64,000 nucleotides of DNA from an uncultured Sphingomonadaceae bacterium (GCA_947497085.1 CANMFE010000002.1:434001-498000), one strand, 5' to 3'. Numbered from the stretch's first letter, positions 34,925 through 44,580 are shown. The notes: generated by a model from the letters alone, not told the origin. Program-made: numbers and translations.

Positions 34925-35074
34925 CTAATCTTGTCGTGGACGTTCCGTTGGCACGGATATCCAATATATTAAGTTTCAGGCCGCATTCTTCAAATTCCGC
35001 CTGAACAGAAATTGAATGTCACGGCCTGTAAAGCTTATGTACATCCGGCTTTTCTGCCAAATGGCGACAGCTTT

Positions 35075-35932
35075 CTACCGGCGTCCACGGAACTGGCGCA
35101 GATAGTCATTATTGGGTGACAGAATCACCGAAGTTCCTCCATTGCCCTCACTATCATTGTTGAACGTGGTCCGGTATGATTCCATGGCACGGTAAAAATC
35201 ATAAAAATCCGGGTCCTTGCCATAGCTTTCGGCATAGATGCGCGCGGCCTCTGCATCGGCTTCGGCGCGGATAACCTGTGCTTCCTTGCGCCCCTCGGCA
35301 TCAATGGCCACCGCTTCCTGATTACGTGCGCTGCGCATGCGTTCATAGGCAGACGTCAGCGGCGTACCTTCAGGAAGATCAGCGCGCTTGATCCGCACAT
35401 CGATAATTTCCGCCCCATATTTCCGCGCTTCACGGTTCAGCGCTGACTGGATATTATTCATTACCTGACCGCGTTCTGGGCTGAGCAACGTGGCAAATGC
35501 ACGCTTGCCCAGCTCGTTGCGCAGCGATGAACCCAAAATGGTGCGTAGCTGCTGTTTCAGCCGGTCTTCGGTGCGGATCGAACGGTACATGACCAGCGGG
35601 TCAGTGACACGGAAACGCGCAAAAGCGTCAACCTGCAACCGCAGCTGATCGGTTGACAGCACTTCCTGCCGCTCCATTCCCACGCCCAATATGCGCTTGT
35701 CGATCCAGGCCACCTGCTCGACAAAAGGGATGCGGAAATGCAGCCCTGCGCCGGTATTGCCGAAAACCTCTTTTTCCTCATAGGCATTCCAGACGCGTTT
35801 CGGGTTGCCATAGCTGACAACAATGGCCTGTTTGTCTTCAGGCACAATGGTCATGGTCAGGCTTGCCAGAATGAGTGCCGCGACTGCCAGTACGCCCAGG
35901 AAAATCGGACTTTTAAAGCTGAATGACTGCAT
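35075..35932 (-). CDS. hflC: HflC, SPFH-domain modulator of FtsH
   Basis: A 285-residue membrane protein with an N-terminal transmembrane helix (GVLAVAALILASLTMTIVPEDKQAIVVSYG). An SPFH/Band-7 domain follows, with LHFRIPFVEQVAWIDKRIL and an alanine-rich helical segment (KEAQVIRAEADAEAARIYAESYGKDPDFYDFYRAMESY). HflK and HflC form a periplasm-facing cage around FtsH. It starts 2 bp after the hflK stop, so the two are cotranscribed. Confidence 0.95.
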   Translation of the reverse strand: MQSFSFKSPIFLGVLAVAALILASLTMTIVPEDKQAIVVSYGNPKRVWNAYEEKEVFGNTGAGLHFRIPFVEQVAWIDKRILGVGMERQEVLSTDQLRLQVDAFARFRVTDPLVMYRSIRTEDRLKQQLRTILGSSLRNELGKRAFATLLSPERGQVMNNIQSALNREARKYGAEIIDVRIKRADLPEGTPLTSAYERMRSARNQEAVAIDAEGRKEAQVIRAEADAEAARIYAESYGKDPDFYDFYRAMESYRTTFNNDSEGNGGTSVILSPNNDYLRQFRGRR

Positions 35933-35934
35933 GA

Positions 35935-37023
35935 TTATTCTCCCCCTTCCTTGGCCTGCGCATTGGCACGCGAACGCCTTTGCACTTCAGGCAGGGGTAG
36001 GTACGTCTGCACACCGCCCGGCTCGACAATGGTCTTATCGACCTTGCCCAGCACATTTTCCATTGTATCGTAATACATACGGCGGCGCGTTACTTCAGGC
36101 GCAAGCCGGTATTGCTCAAACACCTTGTCGAACGCGGCGGTGTCACCCTGCGCACGCTCCAGCACCTGCTGCGAATAGGCGCGGGCATTGTTGATATAGC
36201 TTTCGCGGCGCTGCTGCGCGGCGTTCACTTCGCGGAAAGCATCATTGACTTCCTGTGGCGGGTCGGATTGGCGAATGGCAATGCCCTGCACCGCGACACC
36301 GCTATTATACTGGTCGAGCAGCTCCTGCATACGGGTCTGGACCTGTGCCTCGATCTCGCTACGGCCAGGGCCAATGGCGGAAATCAGCTCAAAATTCGCG
36401 ACCGCCGCGCGCATTGCGCTTTCCGCGACTTCACGGATAGTTTCTTCAGGATCCTGAATCTGGAACAGATAACGCTCCGGGTCAGAAATGTTCCAGCGCA
36501 CCTCATAGGCCATGTCGATAATATTCTGGTCACTGGTCAGTACCAGATTTTCCTTGCTGGCTTCGGTCGAACCGATCTGCAATGTGCGGATTTCCTGCAC
36601 ATTCACTTTCTGCATCTGCTCAAATGGTGCGGGGAAAGTCCAGCGGATGCCGGATTCGACAGTGCGGTTATAGGCGCCAAGCTGCGTCACGACGCCGCGT
36701 TCCTGCAGAGCCACACGGTGAAAGCTGGACAGGACCAGCCATGCCACGGCAATTACGCCCAGAATGAGAGGAAGCCAGCTTTTGCCATTGGAACGTTTGG
36801 GCAGACCGGTAAATCCGCCACCACCACCGCCGCCTTTGCCGCGGCCTTTTTTGAACAATTCCTCAATATTGGGACCGCTGCGGCCGCCTGACTGTTGCGG
36901 TGTAGGCTGCCATGGATTGCGTGGGCCGCTATCCGAACCGCCATTGTCGGAGCCGCCCGAGCCGTCGGAATCGCCGCCAGATTCGCTGCCGGAGTCATTG
37001 CCCCAGGGGCTTTTGCCTGCCAT
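35935..37023 (-). CDS. hflK: HflK, SPFH-domain modulator of FtsH
   Basis: Partner of HflC. The ATG at 37023 (MAGKSPWGNDSG) gives 362 residues. An ATG at 37065 with an AGAGGA ribosome-binding site would add 14 residues and is a fair alternative. An N-terminal Gly/Ser/Pro-rich cytoplasmic stretch is followed by a transmembrane helix (WLPLILGVIAVAWLVLSSFH) and the SPFH domain (LQERGVVTQLGAYNRTVESGIRWTFPAPFEQ). It ends KEGGE just before hflC. Divergent from mrp, with the shared promoter region in 37024-37199. Confidence 0.94.
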   Translation of the reverse strand: MAGKSPWGNDSGSESGGDSDGSGGSDNGGSDSGPRNPWQPTPQQSGGRSGPNIEELFKKGRGKGGGGGGGFTGLPKRSNGKSWLPLILGVIAVAWLVLSSFHRVALQERGVVTQLGAYNRTVESGIRWTFPAPFEQMQKVNVQEIRTLQIGSTEASKENLVLTSDQNIIDMAYEVRWNISDPERYLFQIQDPEETIREVAESAMRAAVANFELISAIGPGRSEIEAQVQTRMQELLDQYNSGVAVQGIAIRQSDPPQEVNDAFREVNAAQQRRESYINNARAYSQQVLERAQGDTAAFDKVFEQYRLAPEVTRRRMYYDTMENVLGKVDKTIVEPGGVQTYLPLPEVQRRSRANAQAKEGGE

Positions 37024-37199
37024 GGCCAATATTCTTTGTGAAAATCGTGTGGTAAAATTCGTCATGTTCCTCTTATAGGAACGGTTTTTGAGAAAAACAG
37101 TGCTTTTGCACCTGAATCTGCCCATCAGGCAGAATTTCATGGGCATTTCGTGGAAAAAAACGCTACACAGACGCAAAAATATGAGGAACGCATATCCCC

Positions 37200-38189
37200 A
37201 TGGCCAGCCCGCCAACCCAATTGGAAATTCTCGTACAGACAAAAATCGCCGATATTGCCGGCAACCGCAGTTCCGCGGTCCGCGTGCAGGATGGTGTGGT
37301 GTCGATGGTACTCAATGTCGCCGAACTGGACAGGTCAGCGCGCGACCGGATGGAAATCGCGCTGAAAGGCGACCTGCGTGCAATTGACGGCGTAGAGGAT
37401 GTCCGCATTGTGATGACAGCGGAAAAGATACGCCGCCGCATCATAGCCATTGGCAGCGGCAAGGGCGGGGTCGGCAAGTCGACATTCTCGGCCAACCTTG
37501 CCGTGGCCATGCAGCGCATGGGCCGCAAGGTCGGGCTGGTCGATGCCGATATTTACGGCCCGTCGCAGCCACGCCTGTTTTCATGCGAGGACGTAAAGCC
37601 CAAGGTCGAAGAGCAGAAACTGGTTCCGGTGCCCAATGCCTATCATGTGCCGATGCTGTCCATGGGCCATCTGGCCAAGCCGGGACAGGCGATTGCCTGG
37701 CGCGGGCCAATGGCGAGCAATGCGCTGGCGCAGCTGGTCGATGCACATTGGGACACAGTCACCGATATTATCGTCGATCTGCCGCCGGGTACCGGCGATG
37801 TACAGATGTCGATGATGCAAAAGCACAAACCCGATGGCGCTCTGATTATATCAACGCCGCAGGATCTGGCTTTGATGGATGCAACACGGGCGATCAGCCT
37901 GTTCGATCAGGGCAAGGTTCCGGTTATCGGCATGGTGGAAAACATGGCGGGCTATCTGTGTCCGCATTGCAATGAAGTCAGCGACCCGTTTGGTGTGGGC
38001 GGAGCCGAAGCGGCGGCCAAAACAATGGGCCTGCCATTTCTGGGCCGTGTGCCGCTTGATCCCGCCATCCGCAAATCGAGCGATGCGGGAACGCCGCTCG
38101 CCGCAGGCGATGGCCCGCAATCGGATGCTTTTGCCGCCATTGCGAAGCGCGTACTGACCTGGGTCGATAACCGGCAGGACGCGGCCTGA
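37200..38189 (+). CDS. mrp: Mrp/ApbC iron-sulfur cluster carrier ATPase
   Basis: Cytoplasmic scaffold or carrier that transfers Fe-S clusters to apoproteins. The 329-residue protein has an N-terminal MIP18-like (DUF59) domain (about residues 10-80). The deviant Walker A is IGSGKGGVGKSTFSANL near residue 83. VDLPPGTGDVQMSMMQ and the cluster-binding CPHC in AGYLCPHCNEVS follow. A hydrophilic N-terminal region of 10 residues precedes. The stop overlaps the start of the next gene by one base (TGATG), coupling it to an oxidoreductase that needs Fe-S and molybdenum cofactors. Confidence 0.94.
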   Translation: MASPPTQLEILVQTKIADIAGNRSSAVRVQDGVVSMVLNVAELDRSARDRMEIALKGDLRAIDGVEDVRIVMTAEKIRRRIIAIGSGKGGVGKSTFSANLAVAMQRMGRKVGLVDADIYGPSQPRLFSCEDVKPKVEEQKLVPVPNAYHVPMLSMGHLAKPGQAIAWRGPMASNALAQLVDAHWDTVTDIIVDLPPGTGDVQMSMMQKHKPDGALIISTPQDLALMDATRAISLFDQGKVPVIGMVENMAGYLCPHCNEVSDPFGVGGAEAAAKTMGLPFLGRVPLDPAIRKSSDAGTPLAAGDGPQSDAFAAIAKRVLTWVDNRQDAA

Positions 38190-40459
38190 TGGCGGTGACG
38201 CGGCGGCATGTACTGATTGGCGGTGCGGCCGCCGCCGGGCTGGTCGTGGCGTGGCAGTTTATGCCGCGCGAATATCCGAACCCCCTACCGGTAGCAGAGG
38301 GTGAGCGCGGCTTTGGTGCCTATCTGAAAATTGCGAAGGATGGATCGGTCACCGTGGCCGTGCCGCAATGTGAAATGGGGCAGGGTATCACCACCGTCAT
38401 CCCGCAGATTGTCGCGCAGGAACTGGGGGCGGACTGGCGCTCGGTTGCGGTCGAAGCTGCGCCGGTAAGTCCGGTCTATGCCAACCATGTTCTGGCCCGC
38501 GAATGGGCACAGATGCTGTGGCCTGCCGGGTTGGATGACATATTTGCAGACGATAATGTCATTGCTGCCCGCTATGGCGATGATGCGCGGTTCATGCTTA
38601 CGGCGGGCAGTGCGGCACTGGCCAATTACGAATCCCCCGCCCGTGAAGCCGGGGCCGCAGCGCGCGCGCTGCTGTGTCAGGCGGCGGCGGCCCGGTGGGA
38701 TGTGGCATGGGAGGCGTGTCAGACACAGGATGGCTTTGTCGTTCATGAAGATAAGAGGCTGCGCTTTGCCGAGCTGGTTGATGAAGCCAAAACGTTTGAT
38801 GTGCCGGACCCCATACCGGTGCGCGGCGGCATTGTCAGCACGCCTGCACCCATTAACGAATCTGCGCAAATTCCCTATCCGCGGCTCGACCTGCCGGGCA
38901 AGGTTGATGGCAGCGTTACTTTTGCGGGTGATATCCGCCTGCCGGACATGGTGTACGCATCGCTGCGGCAGGGGCCGATTGGCAATAGCCGGCTGAAGGC
39001 GCTTGACCGGGGCAGTGCGGATAGTGTGACCGGACTCATCGAAATCGTAAAGCATGAACGCTGGGTCGCGGCGGTGGCGAGCAACTGGTGGGCGGCCAAC
39101 CAGGCGCTGGGAAAAATGAATGCCACATTTGAAACGCGCGGCAACCTGGCCGAGGACAGCCTTATTGAAAGCGGCCTGAATTCGGCCTTTGACAGCGGTG
39201 CAGGCAAGCGGCTCCACGCCGTGGGCGATATCGGCCCCGCCTTTGCCGGCGGCACGAGCCATAGCGCGCAATATGATGTTGCCGCCATGCCGCACGCGAC
39301 CATTGAAACAAGCACGGCGACGGCGCGTTATGCCGATGGGCAGCTGGAATTGTGGCTGGCCACCCAATCGCCCGAGATGGCGCGACGTGCGGCGGCGGGT
39401 GCGCTGGGCCTGAACGCGGATGACGTCGTGCTCTATCCGGTCATGGCGGGGGGGTCTTTTGACCGGCGGCTGGAAAATGAAGTCGCGGTGCAGGCGGCAT
39501 TGCTGGCGCGGCATATGCAGCGACCGGTGCAGCTGGTCTGGTCGCGCGGTGAAGAAATGATCCATGATCCGGTGCGAACACCGGTTCGCGCCAAATTGGC
39601 CGCAGTTACCGATGAAGCAGGCCGGGTGACGGCGATGTCCGTGAAAATTGCCGCGCCGGCAAGTGCGCGGGAATTTGCGCAGCGCCTGTTCGCGTTCAGC
39701 AAACCCCATGACGCGATGCGCGAAGTATCAGGCAAATATGATTATATGGCCGTGCAGGGTACGCTTGCGCCTTATGCCATCGCCCATATGGCGGTCGATC
39801 ACTATCCGGCGGATATTAGTGTGCCGACAGGGCGTAGCCGGGCCAACGCAGATGGCTATAGCTGTTTCTTCATTGAATCCTTTATTGATGAGCTGGCGCG
39901 CAAGGCGGGCAGCGAACCTTTATCCTATCGCATGCAGATGCTGGGGGGGGAAACGCGGCTGGCGCGCTGTCTCAGCAACGCGGCGGTACTGGGCGGCTGG
40001 AATGGCGGTTTGGACAATAGCGGGCAGGGCATTGCCTGCCACAAAATGAATGCAGCGGGGCGCAGCGCACATATCGCCATAGTCGCCAATGCGCGGCAGG
40101 GGGATGGCGGCATTGAAGTTGAACGGCTGAGCGCGGTTGTCGATATAGGCCGCATCATTAACCGCGATATCACGCGCCAACAGATTGAGGGCGGCATGAT
40201 ATTCGGGCTGGCCAGTGCGATGGGCTGTGCCACCGGATATCAAGGCGGATTAACAACCGCACGGCGGCTGCGTGATATGAAACTGCCGGTTCTTGGCAAT
40301 ATGCCGGAAATAGAAATCGAACTGGTGGAAAGCAATGAGGACCCGGTTGATCCGGGTGAAATCGGTGTTCCCGCTGTGGCACCCGCCATCGCCAATGCGC
40401 TGTTTTCTGCAAGCGGCCTCAGAACGCGGACGCTGCCGCTGCTGGCAAACGGATTATAG
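38189..40459 (+). CDS. Orphan xanthine-dehydrogenase-family molybdopterin-binding subunit (isoquinoline 1-oxidoreductase beta-like)
   Basis: A 756-residue protein of the IorB-like branch of molybdenum hydroxylases. A Tat-like start (TRRHVLIGGAAAAG) suggests export. KVDGSVTFAGDIRLPDMVYASLRQ opens the aldehyde-oxidase domain, and VMAGGSFDRRLENEVAVQAALLA and VDPGEIGVPAVAPAIANALF are molybdopterin and active-site regions, the latter with the expected Glu. The usual [2Fe-2S] alpha subunit gene is missing on both sides. Its substrate is unknown. It is translationally coupled to mrp and followed 5 bp later by hemH. Confidence 0.87.
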   Translation: MAVTRRHVLIGGAAAAGLVVAWQFMPREYPNPLPVAEGERGFGAYLKIAKDGSVTVAVPQCEMGQGITTVIPQIVAQELGADWRSVAVEAAPVSPVYANHVLAREWAQMLWPAGLDDIFADDNVIAARYGDDARFMLTAGSAALANYESPAREAGAAARALLCQAAAARWDVAWEACQTQDGFVVHEDKRLRFAELVDEAKTFDVPDPIPVRGGIVSTPAPINESAQIPYPRLDLPGKVDGSVTFAGDIRLPDMVYASLRQGPIGNSRLKALDRGSADSVTGLIEIVKHERWVAAVASNWWAANQALGKMNATFETRGNLAEDSLIESGLNSAFDSGAGKRLHAVGDIGPAFAGGTSHSAQYDVAAMPHATIETSTATARYADGQLELWLATQSPEMARRAAAGALGLNADDVVLYPVMAGGSFDRRLENEVAVQAALLARHMQRPVQLVWSRGEEMIHDPVRTPVRAKLAAVTDEAGRVTAMSVKIAAPASAREFAQRLFAFSKPHDAMREVSGKYDYMAVQGTLAPYAIAHMAVDHYPADISVPTGRSRANADGYSCFFIESFIDELARKAGSEPLSYRMQMLGGETRLARCLSNAAVLGGWNGGLDNSGQGIACHKMNAAGRSAHIAIVANARQGDGGIEVERLSAVVDIGRIINRDITRQQIEGGMIFGLASAMGCATGYQGGLTTARRLRDMKLPVLGNMPEIEIELVESNEDPVDPGEIGVPAVAPAIANALFSASGLRTRTLPLLANGL

Positions 40460-40464
40460 ATGCC

Positions 40465-41517
40465 ATGAGTGATAGACCGGAAGAATTTGCAATCTCGCGG
40501 GCCGATATGGTGCGGCCTGGCGATCATCCAGACACCAAGCCGCCACGCGTCGGTGTGCTGCTCATCAATCTGGGTACGCCCGATGCGCCTGATCCGGCTT
40601 CGGTGAAGCGCTATCTGAAAGAATTCCTGTCTGACAAACGCGTGGTCGAAATACCGACCCTTATCTGGCAACCCATATTGCGCGGCGTGATCCTTAACAC
40701 CCGTCCGAAAAAATCCGCCCATGCCTACGCACAGGTGTGGACGAAAGAAGGCTCGCCTCTGGCTGTTTATACCGCACGGCAAAGCGACAAGTTACAGGCG
40801 CGGCTGGGCGCGGATGTGGTGGTGGATTACGCCATGCGCTATGGCAACCCGTCCATCGCGAGCAAGCTGGAAGCGATGAAGTCGGCAGGCTGCGAACGCA
40901 TATTGCTGGCACCGCTTTATCCGCAATATTCGGGCGCGACGACAGCCACCGCCAATGACCGTGCATTTGATGTGCTGCAGGATATGCGCTGGCAACCGGC
41001 CATCCGCACATTGCCGGCCTATCATGATGATCCGGCCTATATCGACGCGCTGGCGGCGCAGATCACGGCCGATATCGCAAAACTCGACTTCAGCCCTGAC
41101 GCGCTGGTGGCAAGTTTCCACGGCATGCCTGAACGGACATTGCATCTGGGCGATCCCTATCATTGCCAGTGCCGCAAGACCGCGCGGCTGCTGTCAGAAA
41201 AAATGACCAAAAAAACAGGAAGCGAGATTATCGTGTCGTTCCAGTCGCGTTTTGGCCGCGCCAAATGGCTGGAGCCTGCCACCGATGACACTTTGGAGGC
41301 ATTGCCGGGCAGCGGCATAAAAAAAGTCGCTATAGTGGCCCCCGGATTTTCGGTTGATTGCCTGGAAACACTGGAGGAACTGGCGATGCAGGGCCGTGAG
41401 CAGTTTATGGCTGCGGGCGGCACAGACTTTGCCTATCTGCCATGCCTGAACGATGGCGATGCGGGCATGGATATGCTGGAAACGCTGGTGCGGCGCGAAC
41501 TGGGCGGCTGGATATAG
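40465..41517 (+). CDS. hemH: Ferrochelatase
   Basis: Inserts Fe2+ into protoporphyrin IX, the last haem step. The 350-residue protein starts GVLLINLGTPDAPDPASVKRYLKEFL. It has the signature VVASFHGMPERTLHLGDPYHCQC with the catalytic His, and FQSRFGRAKWLEPATDDTLEALP. The CQC pair lies where some bacterial enzymes have cluster-related cysteines, but I do not claim a cluster here. The gene is 5 bp after the molybdenum hydroxylase gene, probably in the same transcript. hemE and hemJ are 35 kb away. Confidence 0.95.
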   Translation: MSDRPEEFAISRADMVRPGDHPDTKPPRVGVLLINLGTPDAPDPASVKRYLKEFLSDKRVVEIPTLIWQPILRGVILNTRPKKSAHAYAQVWTKEGSPLAVYTARQSDKLQARLGADVVVDYAMRYGNPSIASKLEAMKSAGCERILLAPLYPQYSGATTATANDRAFDVLQDMRWQPAIRTLPAYHDDPAYIDALAAQITADIAKLDFSPDALVASFHGMPERTLHLGDPYHCQCRKTARLLSEKMTKKTGSEIIVSFQSRFGRAKWLEPATDDTLEALPGSGIKKVAIVAPGFSVDCLETLEELAMQGREQFMAAGGTDFAYLPCLNDGDAGMDMLETLVRRELGGWI

Positions 41518-41613
41518 TCTGGACCAAGTAACATTTTGTAGCGGGCCATTGACGGGCGCGGCGTGGCTGACCACTATTGATGGCAAGATATTTGAATTTT
41601 GAGGGAGCATGAA

Positions 41614-43197
41614 ATGGGCGAAATTTTTCTGGGAAAAGCAGGTGACGAGCGACAGGTTCTGAACCTTGGCCTTGCCAACCGCCACGGCCTGATCGCGGGT
41701 GCGACCGGCACCGGCAAGACTGTGACGTTGCAGGGTATGGCGGAAAGCTTTTCGGCCAATGGCGTACCGGTTTTCGTGGCCGACGTGAAAGGCGATCTGG
41801 CCGGCATTTCCATGGCAGGCTCCTCTACATTCAAACATGCGGACAAGCTGGAAGCGCGGGCCAAGGAAATTGGCATGGATGATTATGCCTATAGCGACAA
41901 CCCGGCCATATTCTGGGATCTTTTTGGCGAGCAGGGCCATCCGATCCGCACCACTATTTCGGAAATGGGCCCGCTCCTGTTGGCGCGGCTCATGGGGCTG
42001 AATGACACACAGGAAGGCGTGCTCAATATCGCCTTTCGCTTTGCCGATGATGAAGGGCTGCTGCTACTTGATCTGGAAGATCTGCAGTCAATGCTGGTTT
42101 ACACGGCGGAAAATGCAAAGGACCTGTCGGCCAAATATGGCAATGTTTCCAAAGCGAGTGTGGGCGCAATCCAGCGACAGTTGCTGCAGCTTGAAAACCA
42201 GGGTGCGGGCCAGTTTTTTGGCGAACCTGCGCTGGAAGTTGACGATTTTCTGAAAACCGATGACCAGGGACGCGGCTATATCAACGTACTGGCCGCCGAC
42301 AAGTTGATGCGCAACCCGAAACTCTATGCGACATTCCTGCTCTGGCTGCTCAGCGAACTGTTTGAAACATTGCCTGAGGTGGGTGATCCGGAAAAACCGA
42401 AGCTGGTATTCTTTTTTGACGAGGCACATCTGTTATTCGACGATGCGCCCAAGGCATTGGAAGAGAAGGTCGAGCAGGTGGTCAAGCTGATCCGCTCAAA
42501 AGGTGTCGGCGTTTATTTTGTGACACAGAACCCGATCGATATTCCCGAGGATATTGCCGCGCAGCTTGGCAATCGGGTGCAGCACGCGCTGCGCTCCTAT
42601 ACGCCGCGCGATCTGAAAGCGATCAAGGCCACGGCGGAAACGTTCCGCATCAATCCCGATCTGGATGTGGCGCAGGCGATTACCGACCTGAAAGTCGGTG
42701 AAGCGCTTGTATCCGTGCTGGACGAGGAAGGTGCGCCCACGATCGTGAAGCGCACGCTCATCAAGCCGCCACGCTCGCGCCTGGGCACTGTGACTGCAAA
42801 AGAGCGCGCGATCATGCAGTCTATTTCCCCGTTCGACGGCAAATATGATGAGGAAATCGACCGCGAATCTGCCGAGGAAGTGTTGCTGCAGAAAATTGAA
42901 GATGCCGCTGAGACAGCCAAGGAAGTTGAAGAGACAAGCAAAGAGGAGGTCGCCAAGCGTCCGCGCAAATCGACCTCGCTCTGGCAAAAAGCGACCAAGG
43001 CGGCCGCCAGCGCTGCGGCGGCTTCGGTGGGCACGATACTCGCGGCCAAGCTGACCGGACGCAAGTCACGTTCCAACCCGACCGCCAACGCCAGCAGCGC
43101 GGCAGCGGGCACGATCGCCACAGAAATCGGCAAGTCAATCGGGGTGCCGGGACTGGGCCGTTTTGCGCGCAACCTAATGGGGGGGTTGATGCGTTAA
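41614..43197 (+). CDS. HerA-like DUF853 ATPase
   Basis: The ATG at 41614 with GAGGGAG upstream gives 527 residues. NRHGLIAGATGTGKTVTLQGMAESF is Walker A, VFVADVKGDLAGISMAGS follows, and FFFDEAHLLFDDAPKALEEKVEQVVKLIRSKGVGVYFVTQNP holds Walker B and the sensor. The DUF853 family resembles HerA/FtsK-like pumps, but its role is not settled. No nuclease (NurA) or defence partner is adjacent, so it appears to be a stand-alone housekeeping ATPase. The C-terminal region is Ala-rich (TKAAASAAAASVGTILAAKL). Confidence 0.85.
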   Translation: MGEIFLGKAGDERQVLNLGLANRHGLIAGATGTGKTVTLQGMAESFSANGVPVFVADVKGDLAGISMAGSSTFKHADKLEARAKEIGMDDYAYSDNPAIFWDLFGEQGHPIRTTISEMGPLLLARLMGLNDTQEGVLNIAFRFADDEGLLLLDLEDLQSMLVYTAENAKDLSAKYGNVSKASVGAIQRQLLQLENQGAGQFFGEPALEVDDFLKTDDQGRGYINVLAADKLMRNPKLYATFLLWLLSELFETLPEVGDPEKPKLVFFFDEAHLLFDDAPKALEEKVEQVVKLIRSKGVGVYFVTQNPIDIPEDIAAQLGNRVQHALRSYTPRDLKAIKATAETFRINPDLDVAQAITDLKVGEALVSVLDEEGAPTIVKRTLIKPPRSRLGTVTAKERAIMQSISPFDGKYDEEIDRESAEEVLLQKIEDAAETAKEVEETSKEEVAKRPRKSTSLWQKATKAAASAAAASVGTILAAKLTGRKSRSNPTANASSAAAGTIATEIGKSIGVPGLGRFARNLMGGLMR

Positions 43198-43208
43198 GGC
43201 ATGGCGCG

Positions 43209-43487
43209 TCAGCTTTTCCGTCTACGCACGGGCGCATGAAAATCGGGCGGTTTGCGTTTGACCCACTTTACGAATGCGGCAATGTCTGCATGCAAGCGCA
43301 ACGTATCAGCTGAATGATATTCCTTTGCCAGCGTGCCATTGTCCAGCGTGGCATGAATGGTCGAATGGCAGATCGGATGGAGCGGAACCGTCTCGCGGCC
43401 ACCCCGGCTTTTGGGTACGGGATGATGCCATTCAACCTTGCGGCCCAAAGGCCGTCCGCACAGCCAGCAATGTGGTGCATCGTCCAT
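43209..43487 (-). CDS. HNH endonuclease-type protein
   Basis: The ATG at 43487 overlaps the stop of the upstream membrane protein gene (TGATG) and gives 92 residues. HCWLCGRPLGRKVEWHHPVPKSRGGRETVPLHPICHSTIHA contains two zinc Cys pairs (CWLC and PICHSTIH-type) and the HNH catalytic His. Such small HNH proteins occur as single genes in many alphaproteobacteria, and a physiological DNA target is unknown. The C-terminus is basic (KRKPPDF, RRRKS). Convergent with the HerA-like gene. Confidence 0.86.
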   Translation of the reverse strand: MDDAPHCWLCGRPLGRKVEWHHPVPKSRGGRETVPLHPICHSTIHATLDNGTLAKEYHSADTLRLHADIAAFVKWVKRKPPDFHAPVRRRKS

Positions 43488-44077
43488 CAACGGCGCACAC
43501 GCCGCCATGCGGCGAACCGGATGACCAGCGCCGTCAGCGTGACAGCAGTTAATGCCCTGCCTTCCAGATGATAGCCGGGGTCTTCATGGAAAATGCGGCC
43601 GGCATAGCTGGCGGTGAAGATGAACCAGATATAGTGGATGCCGGTTTTATGTATCCGCTTCCACCATTTGCCAAGCAGCTTCATTGACCAGCTGTTGGAC
43701 GTCAGCGCCATCACATAGATTATTGCATAGGCGAGACCGCCAGCGATAAGTGTCTCAGGCTCACGAGGGCGATAGACAAGTATATTCACCAACAATGCGC
43801 CCAGATGAATAGTATGTGCCAGCGCAAAACCCAGCCCCCATTGCCGCCGCCGTCTCAGCACTGCTTTTGTGAACGCGCCCGGCCATAGCCGCATCAGGCT
43901 GCTCGCGAGATAGGCTGTGAGGAATAATGGCAGGGCGGCCCGCGCGGTCCAGCGCGCTGCCAGCAGGGCTCGCTCGGATGAAGCTTCTGTGAATATCAAA
44001 GCCATGACTATGGCAAAAAGCCCGGCAAAAAGCCCTGCCACTATGGGCGTCCAGCGATTATCGAGCAGTTTCAGCAT
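43487..44077 (-). CDS. Ferric-reductase-like transmembrane haem protein
   Basis: A 196-residue protein with about six membrane segments and four conserved-looking histidines: GFALAHTIHLGALL and HKTGIHYIWFIF, the spacing of haem b ligands in the ferric reductase/MsrQ superfamily. It lacks flavin or NAD domains, so a partner would be needed for reduction. No MsrP-like gene is adjacent. The stop overlaps the HNH start, and DksA-like precedes by 3 bp. Function is inferred from the fold only. Confidence 0.75.
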   Translation of the reverse strand: MLKLLDNRWTPIVAGLFAGLFAIVMALIFTEASSERALLAARWTARAALPLFLTAYLASSLMRLWPGAFTKAVLRRRRQWGLGFALAHTIHLGALLVNILVYRPREPETLIAGGLAYAIIYVMALTSNSWSMKLLGKWWKRIHKTGIHYIWFIFTASYAGRIFHEDPGYHLEGRALTAVTLTALVIRFAAWRRVRR

Positions 44078-44080
44078 CGC

Positions 44081-44428
44081 CTATTTCGCACAACCGATGC
44101 ACTGCACAGCCATCGGATCAATTTCCAGACGCTTGAGCGCAATTGCCTCGCCGCAACTGGCGCACCAGCCATATTCATATTCGTCGATGCGTTTGAGCGC
44201 AGCTTCAATGCGGGCAAGGTCCGACGTGCGTCGCCGCGCTTCGGCCTCGGCCATTTGTTGCTGCTGCATCGCGTCCATGCGCGACAGTCGGCCCACGCTT
44301 TGCTGGTCCAAAGTTACGGGCGCGCGCCACGCTGATGTTTCCGCATCCTGTGCCTTCAGCTCCGCCTGCAGTGCGAGCAGCCGGGTTTTCATATCCGCCA
44401 TTTCTGCATCTGTCAGGCCATTTGCCAT
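44081..44428 (-). CDS. DksA/TraR family C4 zinc-finger protein (short form)
   Basis: A 115-residue protein. N-terminal helices (MKTRLLALQAELKAQDAETSA) and the C-terminal zinc finger GWCASCGEAIALKRLEIDPMAVQCIGCAK. The four Cys are present, so this is a zinc-binding DksA-like protein, shorter than canonical DksA. It may bind RNA polymerase. The coiled-coil tip residues that mark true DksA function (DxxDxA) are not visible. It is followed closely by the ferric-reductase-like gene. Confidence 0.85.
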   Translation of the reverse strand: MANGLTDAEMADMKTRLLALQAELKAQDAETSAWRAPVTLDQQSVGRLSRMDAMQQQQMAEAEARRRTSDLARIEAALKRIDEYEYGWCASCGEAIALKRLEIDPMAVQCIGCAK

Positions 44429-44513
44429 ATGGGCTTTCCAATATTATCCGTGCCAAGAACCGAGTGGATTTCAGGCTAAGCGCATTGCTCTGTGCTTGCA
44501 AGCGCGCCCAATG

Positions 44514-44543
44514 AAAAGGGCGACCAGAAACCCTGACCGCCCT
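44514..44543 (-). terminator. Rho-independent terminator for the DUF3617 gene
   Basis: On the minus strand AGGGCG pairs with CGCCCT, with an inner helix GTCAGG/CTGGT, followed by TTTT. It lies 38 bp downstream of the DUF3617 stop. Confidence 0.72.
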
Positions 44544-44580
44544 ATGCCCTGTTATAGTAAGGCGTGATATTAAAGCGCGT

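Noticed and set aside
43209..43487. HNH gene plus HerA-like ATPase as a defence system
   Set aside because: They are convergent and not co-transcribed, DUF853 ATPases and small HNH proteins each occur as stand-alone housekeeping genes, and no other defence gene is near.
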